Below, in pieces: positions 1 through 7,645 of a stretch of DNA of 64,000 nucleotides. The notes under the pieces are model-generated. The model was given only the letters and a program-made list of their open reading frames with translations. It made no database searches and was not told where the DNA came from. Position 1 is the stretch's first letter. Each line of letters starts with the position of its first letter. The DNA is from Sphingomonas bacterium (GTDB lineage Bacteria; Pseudomonadota; Alphaproteobacteria; Sphingomonadales; Sphingomonadaceae), in the NCBI RefSeq assembly GCF_903642285.1, contig NZ_CAHJWJ010000005.1, positions 85,375 to 149,374 of the forward strand, in the 5' to 3' direction. Position numbers and translations under genes: made by a program.

Positions 1-440
1 GGCGTCGGCGTGGTAGTCGGTGCCGAGGTCGGGCCATGGTTGACGGCATAGCTGGCCGGCGTGCCTACATTGGCGCAGGTAAAGGCCGATGGCTGATCCG
101 ATCGAAGTCCCTGCGCGCCGACCCGCGACCAAATTCGGAAGCAATGGCGGCCGGGCTGCAGTCCCGTGAAGGTATAAGTCACGATCGAACCCATCCCGAC
201 ATTACCCGGTGTCCAGTTGGCGACGCTCGCATCGGTCTGACCCTCGATGTCGAAAACGATATGGCCTTCGTTCGCGGTATTCTGCCACCGCACGGCTACC
301 GTGCCGGGAGCGGGCGACCAGGAGGCTTCGCCGTTGGGCGTGCCGGGCCGCGCCCATACCGGCGCGGCCGTCAAACCAAGCACGGCGAGGGCGGTCGACA
401 GCGCAAGCGAACGAACGACGATCAGGTTTTTGCGTGTCAT
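1..440 (-). CDS. Exported fibronectin-III-like protein, 3' end outside window
   Basis: Reading from ATG at 440 gives a signal peptide of about 30 residues ending near PVWA|RPGTPN. It is followed by a single beta-sandwich-like domain containing WSPAPGTVAVRWQNTANEG and GRHCFRIWSRVG. The C-terminus lies beyond base 1. It is a close paralogue of the gene at 1216-2088: the segments RPGTPN, WSPAPG, QNTANEG, IVFDIEGQ and SVANW are shared almost word for word. The fold assignment (fibronectin type III-like) comes from the pattern and is an inference. Predicted location is periplasm or cell surface. No enzymatic motif is visible. One copy of the cluster's inverted repeat sits about 50 bases upstream. 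Confidence 0.75.
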   Translation of the reverse strand, partial: MTRKNLIVVRSLALSTALAVLGLTAAPVWARPGTPNGEASWSPAPGTVAVRWQNTANEGHIVFDIEGQTDASVANWTPGNVGMGSIVTYTFTGLQPGRHCFRIWSRVGAQGLRSDQPSAFTCANVGTPASYAVNHGPTSAPTTTPT

Positions 441-491
441 GTATTTTCCTTCCAATGATGGGCGATGCTAATCACGCGGTCGGTCGCCGGC

Positions 492-509
492 CTCCTCCAT
501 CTAGGGCAG
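492..509 (-). promoter_or_regulatory. Inverted-repeat element, copy 1
   Basis: On the gene strand it reads CTGCCCT-AGAT-GGAGGAG, 52 bases upstream of the start at 440. It is a degenerate match to the consensus CTCCCCC-N4-GGGGGAG shared by six genes in the first 6.6 kb. It could be an operator or a 5'-leader hairpin. Confidence 0.4.
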
Positions 510-604
510 AGAAGCGGCCTACCGGACTTGCGCTATCGGCTCGACGTCAAGCCGTCGGCTTCGGGCTTGGACGCCGATGGTCCAGCGGCATCGCCACGAC
601 GTCG

Positions 605-1024
605 TCATCCGGTGCAGTCGATCGAGAAGGCCGCCCGGTTGCCGCTGATCGTCCTCGACGCTTTGCCGTGAGGAACTTTCTGTCGGATTTCTTTGACGAC
701 GAGTTGTTCCCACCCCTCATAATGCTTGAGAGTCGATCCACCGAGTGTCCAGGTCGTTGATGTGGGCATACCGGGGGGCGGGCTCTCGATCGATTGCATG
801 GGCCCGGTCGCACCGTCACTGCGGATGAACCGGTATTCGATCGCCGGTGCGCCAACGACCGAGACATGGGCGTCGAACGTGATGACTGCCGGGCATTTGC
901 CGACATAGTGGATTGGGTTGGCTCTGGCGGTCACGGACCATTCGATCGGAAGGGGGTCGGCGATGGCGCTCGATGCCGATATCACGAAGCTCAGGATCGA
1001 TATCGTAAGCAATGTAGTGCGCAT
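605..1024 (-). CDS. Small exported protein of unknown function
   Basis: This encodes 139 residues starting MRTTLLTISILSFVISASSA, a clear signal peptide with a cleavage site near SAIA|DP. The mature part of about 115 residues contains two cysteines (KCPAV and the C-terminal IDCTG) that could form a disulfide, and looks rich in beta strand. The reading frame runs further upstream, but only this start gives an export signal. It lies between two fibronectin-like paralogues on the same strand and has its own copy of the cluster's inverted repeat upstream. I do not recognise a family. Confidence 0.7.
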   Translation of the reverse strand: MRTTLLTISILSFVISASSAIADPLPIEWSVTARANPIHYVGKCPAVITFDAHVSVVGAPAIEYRFIRSDGATGPMQSIESPPPGMPTSTTWTLGGSTLKHYEGWEQLVVKEIRQKVPHGKASRTISGNRAAFSIDCTG

Positions 1025-1077
1025 GAGAATGCTCCCCGAGACGATACGATCGGAATAGAGCATGGCATCGAGAGCGC

Positions 1078-1095
1078 CTCCCCCGAGCGGGGGAG
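1078..1095 (-). promoter_or_regulatory. Inverted-repeat element, copy 2 (perfect)
   Basis: This is a perfect inverted repeat, CTCCCCC-GCTC-GGGGGAG on the gene strand, 54 bases upstream of the start at 1024. It is the best copy of the element shared by the exported-protein genes of this cluster. Confidence 0.5.
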
Positions 1096-1215
1096 AATAG
1101 ATCGATCCGCGAGAAGCGGCGGGGCCGGATCCGTGCGCAGGAGCGCTGCTCCTACCTGCGCTGCGGGCGATGGCTGACGGCACCATAGGGAGCGGCATGG
1201 TTACCCCCTCGCCCA

Positions 1216-2088
1216 TCAATGCTGGAAGAACTGTGTGAGCGGCGTCGTGTGATGCGTGTTGGTCTCGCTCACGGAGTCGCGTAGATAGCCCAGCATCGAG
1301 CTGCCGTCGGAGAAGGTGAAGGTCAGATACGCCGTGTAGTTCCACGTGTCGTGTCCGACGGGTTCGATCTGAATGTTGAAAAAGCCCGATTGAAGTTGCG
1401 CGCGGGTAAGGGGCGTGTTGATGGCGAGTGTGTAGCTTGGGCTATCGCCATTGGCCGGGAAGAGATTGGCGATGCCGGGCGATCGACCGATATGGGCATA
1501 GGCGATCTGGTTGCGCCGGCCGTCGGACACGCCGAGATCGACTTCGGTGTCCCGGTCCTTCCCATCGCCATTACCATGAAAGCGAACGGTTACCGAGGAC
1601 AGGCGCGGCGCACCCCCCCTCAGGACCCCCAATAAACCGACGCCCTGGCCATTGCCGGTCACCGGCGGCGGGGCGACCTTCGATGGCCCGGCCGCCGCGG
1701 CCGCCGTCACGACGGTGCAGGTGAAATCCGACGGCACGCTCGACCGTTCCCCCTGCACGCCCACCCGCGACCAGAGGCGAAAACAGTGGCGACCAGCGGG
1801 AAGCTTGGTGAAATAATAGGTCACCATCGACCCCATGCCTACGCCGTTCTCGGGGCGCCAGTTGGCGACGCTCGCGTCTTGCTGGCCTTCGATGTCGAAC
1901 ACGATATCGCCTTCGTTCGCCGTATTCTGCCATTTGATCGCGATCACGCCGGGCGCGGGCGACCAGGAAGAAACCGCGTTGGGCGTACCGGGCCGCGCCA
2001 TGGCCGGGCATGCTACCGCGAGCAGCAACGACGTAAGAAGGTACAAGCCGATATCATAGGGCCGGAAGCGACTGGTCATGCCGGACAT
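1216..2088 (-). CDS. Exported two-domain fibronectin-like protein
   Basis: This encodes 290 residues. The start at 2088 has the ribosome site AGAGG eight bases upstream; an in-frame ATG at 2079 is the alternative. A signal peptide ends near CPAMA|RPGTPN. Residues about 35-130 match the fibronectin-like domain of the partial gene at 1-440, including WSPAPG, QNTANEG and GRHCFRLWSRVGVQG. A Pro/Ala-rich linker (AAAAAGPSKVAPPP) leads to a C-terminal domain of about 120 residues absent from the first 146 residues of the paralogue. That domain has strand-like segments such as VTVRFHGNGDG and YTAYLTFTFSDGS. It is probably a surface or periplasmic binding protein; no ligand can be named. Confidence 0.75.
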   Translation of the reverse strand: MSGMTSRFRPYDIGLYLLTSLLLAVACPAMARPGTPNAVSSWSPAPGVIAIKWQNTANEGDIVFDIEGQQDASVANWRPENGVGMGSMVTYYFTKLPAGRHCFRLWSRVGVQGERSSVPSDFTCTVVTAAAAAGPSKVAPPPVTGNGQGVGLLGVLRGGAPRLSSVTVRFHGNGDGKDRDTEVDLGVSDGRRNQIAYAHIGRSPGIANLFPANGDSPSYTLAINTPLTRAQLQSGFFNIQIEPVGHDTWNYTAYLTFTFSDGSSMLGYLRDSVSETNTHHTTPLTQFFQH

Positions 2089-2178
2089 GGGCGTTACCTC
2101 TTTCCCTGAATATCGATGACCGCGCGCCGCGACGTCGGTGATACGATCGTCATTATGATGAGGACGCCGCCAGCCGCC

Positions 2179-2196
2179 CTCACCCATCTGGGGGAG
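2179..2196 (-). promoter_or_regulatory. Inverted-repeat element, copy 3
   Basis: The gene strand reads CTCCCCC-AGAT-GGGTGAG, about 90 bases upstream of the start at 2088. Together with the plus-strand copy at 2274 it lies in the divergent region between two exported-protein genes. Confidence 0.45.
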
Positions 2197-2273
2197 ACGC
2201 TGGGTAACCGTCACCATCGCCCGGGACGACCCGTATCGTGGCGCGCACGACGCGGCCGGGATTAACGGCGTTC

Positions 2274-2291
2274 CTCCCCCATGCGGGCGAC
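2274..2291 (+). promoter_or_regulatory. Inverted-repeat element, copy 4
   Basis: It reads CTCCCCC-ATGC-GGGCGAC, 55 bases upstream of the DUF4424 gene start at 2347. The left arm is perfect and the right arm has two mismatches. Confidence 0.4.
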
Positions 2292-2346
2292 GACGGCATC
2301 CCGTCCGCCCGGCACGGGAGGGTCTTGCCATCGGGAGGCGAAAGAC

Positions 2347-3378
2347 ATGCGACATCGCCACATCGGCCGGTTTATGGCGTTCCTTGGCGCCCTCGGCGCG
2401 GTGGTGCCGGTCGCGGCGCCACTGGCGGCGAACGACACCACCGCGGAACTGGCGACCGGTGGCCTGCAGATCGCCACGAGTCCCGATATCGAGATGGCAT
2501 CGGAGGATCTTGCGATCTCGCCTGACCGGATTCGGGTTGCCTATGTCTTCATCAATCATGCCGGGCGTCCGATCGACGTGCCGGTCGCCTTTCCACTGCC
2601 CGATTTACGGCAGGACGGCGACGCGGATGCTACGGTGCCGACCGACGATGCGCGCAACCCTTTCGCCTTCCGGCTGAAGGTGGACGGCATGCCGGTTGCG
2701 GTGCAACTGGAACAACATGCCATCGTAGGCGGCGTGGACCGTACGGCGGTGCTCACGGGTTTGGGCATCCCGCTCGTACCCACATCCAGTCATACCTCGG
2801 CCGCGCTCGACCGACTGCCGGCGGCGACACGGGCCAAGCTCGTCACGATGCGGCTGGTCAACATGGTCATGGCCGAAACCGAGGAGCCGGCCCGTCAGCA
2901 TCTGCAACCGAACTGGACGCTGCACTCGACATATTACTGGACGCAGCATTTCCCGTCCGATCGTCCCGTGCACATCGAGCACGACTATCAGCCGAGTATC
3001 GGCAGCGCGTCGCAAACCGGCATCGGCCTGCCCAACTGGCGCCAGAAACGCGGCAATGCGCATTATGCGCCGGATTATTGCCCCGATGCCGATCTGCTGG
3101 ATACGATCGCAAGCGCCATGCGGAGCCGCAATCTCGATTACCCGCCGTTCGGCGAGCAACGCATCGATTATATCCTGCACACCGGTGCCAACTGGCGCGG
3201 GCCGATCGGCCGCTTCCACCTGACCATCGACAAGGGCGACCCCCAGACGCTCGTCAGCCTGTGCATGGACGGGTTGACCAAGACGGGTCCGACGACCTTC
3301 GAACTGACGCGGGCCGATTTCCGGCCGGCCGGCGACCTGAAAGTCCTGCTGCTCGTGCCGACGGCGCGGCCCGACTGA
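2347..3378 (+). CDS. DUF4424 family exported protein
   Basis: This encodes 343 residues starting MRHRHIGRFMAFLGALGAVV with GGAGG just upstream. A signal peptide ends near PLAA|NDTT. The mature N-terminus matches what I know of DUF4424: NDTTAELATGGLQ, then DIEMASEDLAIS, then a strand VRYVF-like VAYVFINHAGRPIDVPVAFPLPD. A WxxGY-free central region carries two cysteines (DYCPDAD and SLCMDG) that may pair. Family members are periplasmic proteins of unknown role. The gene is intact, divergent from the fibronectin-like gene at 1216-2088, and shares the same upstream element. Confidence 0.85.
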   Translation: MRHRHIGRFMAFLGALGAVVPVAAPLAANDTTAELATGGLQIATSPDIEMASEDLAISPDRIRVAYVFINHAGRPIDVPVAFPLPDLRQDGDADATVPTDDARNPFAFRLKVDGMPVAVQLEQHAIVGGVDRTAVLTGLGIPLVPTSSHTSAALDRLPAATRAKLVTMRLVNMVMAETEEPARQHLQPNWTLHSTYYWTQHFPSDRPVHIEHDYQPSIGSASQTGIGLPNWRQKRGNAHYAPDYCPDADLLDTIASAMRSRNLDYPPFGEQRIDYILHTGANWRGPIGRFHLTIDKGDPQTLVSLCMDGLTKTGPTTFELTRADFRPAGDLKVLLLVPTARPD

Positions 3379-3532
3379 GCGCGACTCGGACACCCTGCTC
3401 CATCTGTGCGACCGCATCGGTGGACCCGGCGAGCGCGAAAGGCATGAGCCAGGCAAACGAAAGTCGCCCGGCAGCGCATGACACGGATGCCCGTTGGCGA
3501 AATCGCTTGCCGCGAGCCGACGCGCCGGTTCT

Positions 3533-4024
3533 TCAGCGTCGCAAGACACCGTCCAGCTCATCATGATGCGCGCGGTAGAACGCAATCTGCGGTGGCGTCG
3601 AAAAGGATGCCTCGCCGTCCAGGTCCGTCCCGGTCAGCGCCGCAACGGCCGCATTCGCGATCACGACCGGAAAGAGAACGGCATCGCGATCCGATAATCC
3701 CGCGCGGCGAAAGAAATGGGTAAACCGCGGATGGCGGCGCATGGCCGCGAGCAACTGCGCCAGGTCGCCGTTTGAACGCCTCAAATCTTCCTCGTCCGCC
3801 CGCAATTCAGGGTCGGCGCTTTGTGCGGCCTTGAGCGCGCTTTCGGCGGATATCCACCGTACCATTTTCGACGTGGTAAGAACATACGAGCCCATTGCCA
3901 TGCGGTCCTCGGGCGAGTAGCCGCCCGCGCCCCGAAGCGGCGACCCGATCATCGTTACGGCGATGACGGCCGACACGCTTGCGGTGAGGCTGATCCTAGC
4001 GATCATGGAGGGCTGCTCGTGCAT
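3533..4024 (-). CDS. Exported hypothetical protein
   Basis: This encodes 163 residues. The first ATG at 4024 gives MHEQPSMIARISLTASV; the second at 4006 (MIARIS) gives a cleaner signal peptide and is also plausible, but neither has a convincing ribosome site. The mature part is helical and charged (AESALKAAQSADPELRADEE) and contains no recognised motif. Unlike most neighbours it has no obvious copy of the shared inverted repeat upstream. Confidence 0.6.
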   Translation of the reverse strand: MHEQPSMIARISLTASVSAVIAVTMIGSPLRGAGGYSPEDRMAMGSYVLTTSKMVRWISAESALKAAQSADPELRADEEDLRRSNGDLAQLLAAMRRHPRFTHFFRRAGLSDRDAVLFPVVIANAAVAALTGTDLDGEASFSTPPQIAFYRAHHDELDGVLRR

Positions 4025-4089
4025 CCGCGTCTGCGCATGGCCGGCGAACGCCGTTCACCATGAGCGAAGGCGAAGCGCGCTGCACCTCG

Positions 4090-4503
4090 TCAGGGCTGCA
4101 TGCGAGGAGAGCCTCGCTGGCTGCGCGTAAAGAGCGTCGCGCTACAGGACTGTCCGCCGGTGACCTCGCCGACCCTTACCCACTGTCCGGCCCAAAGCTT
4201 TGGTGGCGTCGAAAGGTTGACGGTGACGACCTGTCCGTTGCGCATATGGACGAAGGCACGGACAAGCATACCTTCGCGCGTTATATCGGGGCTGCGCGCG
4301 ACGATCTGCTGAATCGATCCGGGCGCTGCACCCGTCGGTGCGGATGTCGCGGCACCGGCGAGCAGCTGACAGGCGAGCGGCGTCTCAACCGTCTCTATGG
4401 GCCCGGACCCCGGTCGCATTTGCGCGCCGATGGACGCCGGTTTCAGAGGCAGGCCGGCGCCGATGAACGCAATGCCGTACAGGATCCGGCGAAACATCTT
4501 CAT
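4090..4503 (-). CDS. Small exported protein of unknown function
   Basis: This encodes 137 residues starting MKMFRRILYGIAFIGAGLPL, with GGAAGGA seven bases upstream of the ATG at 4503. The signal peptide is followed by one domain with two cysteines (LACQLLAG and GQSCSATL) and a strand segment VVTVNLSTPPKLWAGQWVRV. An upstream extension of the frame is rejected because it lacks an export signal and a ribosome site. An inverted-repeat copy lies about 140 bases upstream. Confidence 0.65.
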   Translation of the reverse strand: MKMFRRILYGIAFIGAGLPLKPASIGAQMRPGSGPIETVETPLACQLLAGAATSAPTGAAPGSIQQIVARSPDITREGMLVRAFVHMRNGQVVTVNLSTPPKLWAGQWVRVGEVTGGQSCSATLFTRSQRGSPRMQP

Positions 4504-5082
4504 GTCCTTCCGCTGATTACGGTATGTACGAGCACCCCGGCGGCACCGCGCCCTACATTGGCGGAGCGTATGCAGCTGGCGATAGAAACCGCGTTCGTCC
4601 TGCGATGTCGCCGCTGAATAAACGGCGGCGGCGGCGTGCGCGTCCCTCATTTGCGGGAGACATCGCTCGCGGGACGGCGTGATGTCGCGAAAGCGAAGGC
4701 GTCGTGATCGTTCGTGGACGCGAAAATCCCCCCCGCCCATGCATTGCAGCGCTTCCGCGCCGTCGGAGCATCCAGGATCGGCGATTTGCAATCTCCGGAA
4801 CGATGTCGCGCCCGGGCCGGACGGCGGTGACGGAGCACATCGGACGCGCCATCGCCTTTCGTAGATGGAGGAGGCACGTGTTGCCATGGTCGAGCCGGTA
4901 AATCGCCCCGCATGGTCCCCTATACGGAGGACGCGGGCTTGCTCGGAGAAGCCCAGTTACGCGGGATGAGAACAAGTGCCGTGCATTCGCCAGCCCGGCA
5001 AAGCTGTCTTTCGCGTGAAGGAGGATGGCGTGTCGCCACTTTGGCCGCTTGATCGAACCGCAGAACCAGCGAGGGGAACGTA
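4504..5082. other. Divergent intergenic region of 579 bases
   Basis: This lies between the exported-protein gene ending at 4503 and the broken gene starting at 5083. It holds the inverted-repeat copy at 4642-4659 and a half-conserved copy at 4856-4873, where only the right arm GGAGGAG and the AGAT spacer match. I see no convincing coding sequence on either strand; the open frames here lack ribosome sites and recognisable products. Confidence 0.5.
4642..4659 (-). promoter_or_regulatory. Inverted-repeat element, copy 5
   Basis: The gene strand reads CTCCCGC-AAAT-GAGGGAC, about 140 bases upstream of the start at 4503. Each arm has one or two departures from the consensus. Confidence 0.35.
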
Positions 5083-5797
5083 ATGAAGAAAGTCTTAGCC
5101 TGGCCGTTGCTGGCCACTGTTTTCGGTATTGCCGGCTCTGCATTGGGGCAGCGCCTGCTGACCGAGAAGCATTCTAACCCCCGATCCCGCTGCCGTCGCA
5201 GGTCATGATCATGGGCGCGGCTTTCAACAGCGGCTCCGCACCCAGCTGCGCCGACTTCGTCAAAGCCCAGATTGCCAAGAACGGCTATAAGGCTTCTGCC
5301 GCTAATGACGTCGCCGCCGTCCTTCATTTTGAGCATTATTCCGCGCTCATCGCTTGTATTCCGGGGATGCCGTCAACAACGAACGATATTATAGCCGCGG
5401 TGGCATCCAGTGATAGTTCGAACCTTGAAGGGGCAAGGTCAGCTCTTGCAAACGGTTTCCACCAAGAGTTTTTGTAAGCGGATCGCGACTATCGAATTCC
5501 GGCAATCCTCTGCATATTCAGTTCGCCGGGTTCGCTGCGCACGGCAACGTGCATGCAGCGTCCCTGAAAGAAGAGAAGCTGGTGCAGGATGGGGGATATC
5601 AGGTCGAGCCGGCCCTGACGGGAGAAGCTAATAACGCCGCATCCTTTGTGGCATCGAACGGCAGGGCCTCCGTTCTGGTCGCCACCAGATCGACCACCGC
5701 GACGGGTAATTATACGGCGGTAGTGGTTGCTTCCTCCGATCGCGCGTATGCGATGACCATGCGCGACGGGCTGATCGCGCTGCTGCGGCGACGGTGA
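5083..5797 (+). pseudogene. Exported tandem-domain protein broken by two 1-base deletions
   Basis: ATG at 5083 opens a signal peptide (MKKVLAWPLLATVFGIAGSA). The frame then dies in a run of five C at 5178-5182; adding one C continues into the frame read from 5205. That frame ends at 5477, and adding one T to the T run at 5469-5473 continues into the last frame ending at 5797. Restored, it would encode 238 residues with two related halves: both contain an alanine/valine-rich strand ending VASSD (IIAAVASSD and TAVVVASSD). Both breaks sit in homopolymers, so sequencing error or slippage mutation are alternatives. Function is unknown. Confidence 0.7.
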
Positions 5798-6029
5798 GTT
5801 GCCGGACGGGCGCTGCGTCCGAGGGTGCAAGCCATATCCAGGCGCTTTCCGTTTTTGAACAGCATGACGGCTCGTGGCATAAATTATTAGCCGCGGCTTC
5901 AAAAAATTGAATCAAGCCAGTGAATAATCAGTTGAGCAAAGGCTCGTGACCGGTAATGCACTTATACCACATGACGATTACTAGAGCGACCATGCGTCTT
6001 ATGCTGCGATAATTGCTTAGCAGCCTTCG

Positions 6030-6461
6030 TCAGTCGGTAGGGCCTCCCGTTCTCGTCAATGCCCGGATGTTTGCCTGAGTGACGAAAGGCAGCAGGATTG
6101 GGCTATTTGTCGATGCTACCGTCGCCGGGTTCATGAAGCCAAAGCCGAGGGCATGCGTGTGCCTGGAATATGTGGCTTGGAAGCTCGTCAATTCCCGGCG
6201 CACGGCCGTCGTCGCCCCAATATTGTTGTTCAGTTGCAACTGCAGATTGGCAACCTGATTGTTAAGAGCTTGATTGCTGGATTCAAGCGCGCTCAATCGC
6301 CTCTTCATGTCATCATATGCCCCCGGTATCTGAACGGGGCGCTCCTGTGCCATCCCCTTTGCATTCGCCAGGCTTGCCAGTATCGAGGCTGTAGCAATGA
6401 TGGCGAAAGCACTCTTGAACAGGCTCTGGCGAGTAGCCTGACGTTCGGGTATCAGCGTCAT
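6030..6461 (-). CDS. Small exported protein with coiled coil
   Basis: This encodes 143 residues. A signal peptide (KSAFAIIATASILASLANA) is followed by a predicted coiled coil of about 45 residues, MKRRLSALESSNQALNNQ and VANLQLQLNNN, with a heptad pattern and many Asn/Gln. The C-terminus is hydrophobic and strand-like (SPILLPFVTQANIRALT). No known family is apparent. Together with its neighbours it belongs to the exported-protein cluster; an inverted-repeat copy lies 62 bases upstream. Confidence 0.65.
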   Translation of the reverse strand: MTLIPERQATRQSLFKSAFAIIATASILASLANAKGMAQERPVQIPGAYDDMKRRLSALESSNQALNNQVANLQLQLNNNIGATTAVRRELTSFQATYSRHTHALGFGFMNPATVASTNSPILLPFVTQANIRALTRTGGPTD

Positions 6462-6522
6462 GATCGAATATCTCCCGTGAAAGCACCACTGGTGTGTCTT
6501 GAGGCAGACGGGCGTTCGCCGC

Positions 6523-6540
6523 TTCCACCATTTGGGGGAG
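6523..6540 (-). promoter_or_regulatory. Inverted-repeat element, copy 6
   Basis: The gene strand reads CTCCCCC-AAAT-GGTGGAA, 62 bases upstream of the start at 6461. The left arm is perfect. Confidence 0.4.
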
Positions 6541-6545
6541 GGACG

Positions 6546-6782
6546 CTATCGGACGTAATGCTTCGGGTGGTAACCGGGGCAGCACCGAGGGTTAAAGTCC
6601 CGCCCTTGCAGACCGCATAGCCCTTTCCGCCGCATCTGATCGGCGGGAAAGATCGCCTGGAGGCGCGCGGCGATGATGGACCCGGTACCAGGCTCCAGCC
6701 GGTCTGCCAGAACATGCTGACCGCCATGAGCAGCGCGTGGCCGATCCGGGTAATGATCTGATCCATCGACCCAATTCCTCAT
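6546..6782 (-). CDS. Uncertain small ORF, possibly frameshifted
   Basis: This frame encodes 78 residues ending in a basic, cysteine-containing stretch (MRRKGLCGLQGRDFNPRCCP). An overlapping frame starting at 6766, with GAGG upstream, encodes the more protein-like N-terminus MDQIITRIGHALLMAVSMFW, and the two could be joined by one frameshift near 6690. A third frame starting at 6909 reads IECIARDGISPTYEELGRW, reminiscent of a LexA-type winged-helix N-terminus. The region is therefore probably a decayed small gene or genes. Confidence 0.25.
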   Translation of the reverse strand: MRNWVDGSDHYPDRPRAAHGGQHVLADRLEPGTGSIIAARLQAIFPADQMRRKGLCGLQGRDFNPRCCPGYHPKHYVR

Positions 6783-6960
6783 AGGTTGGGCTGATGCCGT
6801 CGCGCGCGATGCATTCTATTATGATTGCCGTCACGACGACGTGGCGGCTTGATCTTGCTGTGTTCCACCTCGGCGCTCCGCTCCCCGCCAGGAACATAGG
6901 GAGAATCAACGCCTTGCGCTATCGCGCTCCGTGAAGCAGCCTCGCTCGCGCGGTCGCGCC

Positions 6961-7093
6961 TCAGGCCGTCTCGGCCACGCGTACCCTCGCCTCAAGCTGA
7001 AGGCCGAGCGCGTCGAGCACCTTCATCACCATGTCGAGCGTCGGGTTGCCGTCCGCGCTCAGCGCCTTGTGCAGCGACTGGCGGCTGAGGAGA
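6961..7093 (-). pseudogene. HigA-like antitoxin, C-terminal fragment cut at the att site
   Basis: The last 42 codons read LSRQSLHKALSADGNP and then VMKVLDALGLQLEARV. This is the recognition half of the helix-turn-helix of addiction-module antidote proteins (COG3636 type). The reading stops matching exactly where the 46-bp att repeat begins at 7096, so the N-terminal half is missing. No toxin partner is seen. It is a remnant on the chromosomal side of the island boundary. Confidence 0.65.
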
Positions 7094-7095
7094 AA

Positions 7096-7141
7096 ATGGT
7101 GGGCGTGGCAAGGATTGAACTTGCGACCCCTGCGATGTCAA
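7096..7141. repeat. attL: 46-bp copy of the tRNA-Val 3' end
   Basis: This stretch is identical to 48153-48198, which covers the CCA end, T-arm and part of the anticodon stem of the intact tRNA-Val. It is in the same orientation as the right copy and therefore forms the far boundary of the integrated element. It is not a functional tRNA because the D-arm and anticodon are missing. Confidence 0.9.
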
Positions 7142-7405
7142 AGCCGTTTTCATTGGCCATATTTCGCCTATCTTTCAGCATCTTAACTACCTATCAAATA
7201 TGCTATGCCCAGCGTGTGCCCAGCAGCACCGCAAGTCGACTGTTCGGAGAAAACAGTTTACGGTATTCGTCACTGCCACTCAAATGATCTTTTCGCAGAA
7301 TTTATCCGCTGAGACTCTTGGATATCATTCGGCCAAAGCGGCATGTTGTCTCGAACATACTTGGCGATATTATGCAGACGGATGCCCTGATGGTTGGCGC
7401 TGACG
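7142..7405. other. Island left end, no gene recognised
   Basis: These 264 bases between attL and the integrase relic are AT-richer than their surroundings. They contain no convincing open frame. They may be the left-end control region of the element. Confidence 0.4.
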
Positions 7406-7488
7406 CTATTTCAAATTCTGGACAGCCTCATGCATGTGAGTTGTATCGACGGCGGCGTAACGCTGGACGATGCGCAGCGACTTCCAGC
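7406..7488 (-). pseudogene. C-terminal relic of a second tyrosine integrase
   Basis: The last 27 codons read GWKSLRIVQRYAAVDTTHMH and end in NLK-stop. The intact integrase at 46879-47916 ends GWKSLRMVQRYAAVDTAHMH and KLK-stop. The tyrosine nucleophile (QRY) is retained but everything upstream is lost. The differences show it is a diverged relative, not a copy made recently. The following 7489-7645 holds no gene that I recognise. Confidence 0.75.
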
Positions 7489-7645
7489 CAATAGGGATCG
7501 AGCCGCCCCGGTATGCGGTGCAGGAGGTGACCAGGCCATTTGTCGACGATCCGCCGATCGGCGAAGCAGAATTTGAGGAGAGCGATCGCCTGAGCGACGC
7601 CCAGTGTTCGACCGAAGGCGCGTCGATCGAGATGCCCGCCCCGGA

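Noticed and set aside
5170..5480. Programmed frameshifting in the exported protein at 5083-5797
   Set aside because: Two shifts at unrelated homopolymers without a known family precedent are better explained by deletion or sequencing error.
7096..7141. A tRNA gene at the island's left boundary
   Set aside because: Only the 3' half of tRNA-Val is present; D-arm and anticodon are absent, so it is an att copy and not a tRNA.
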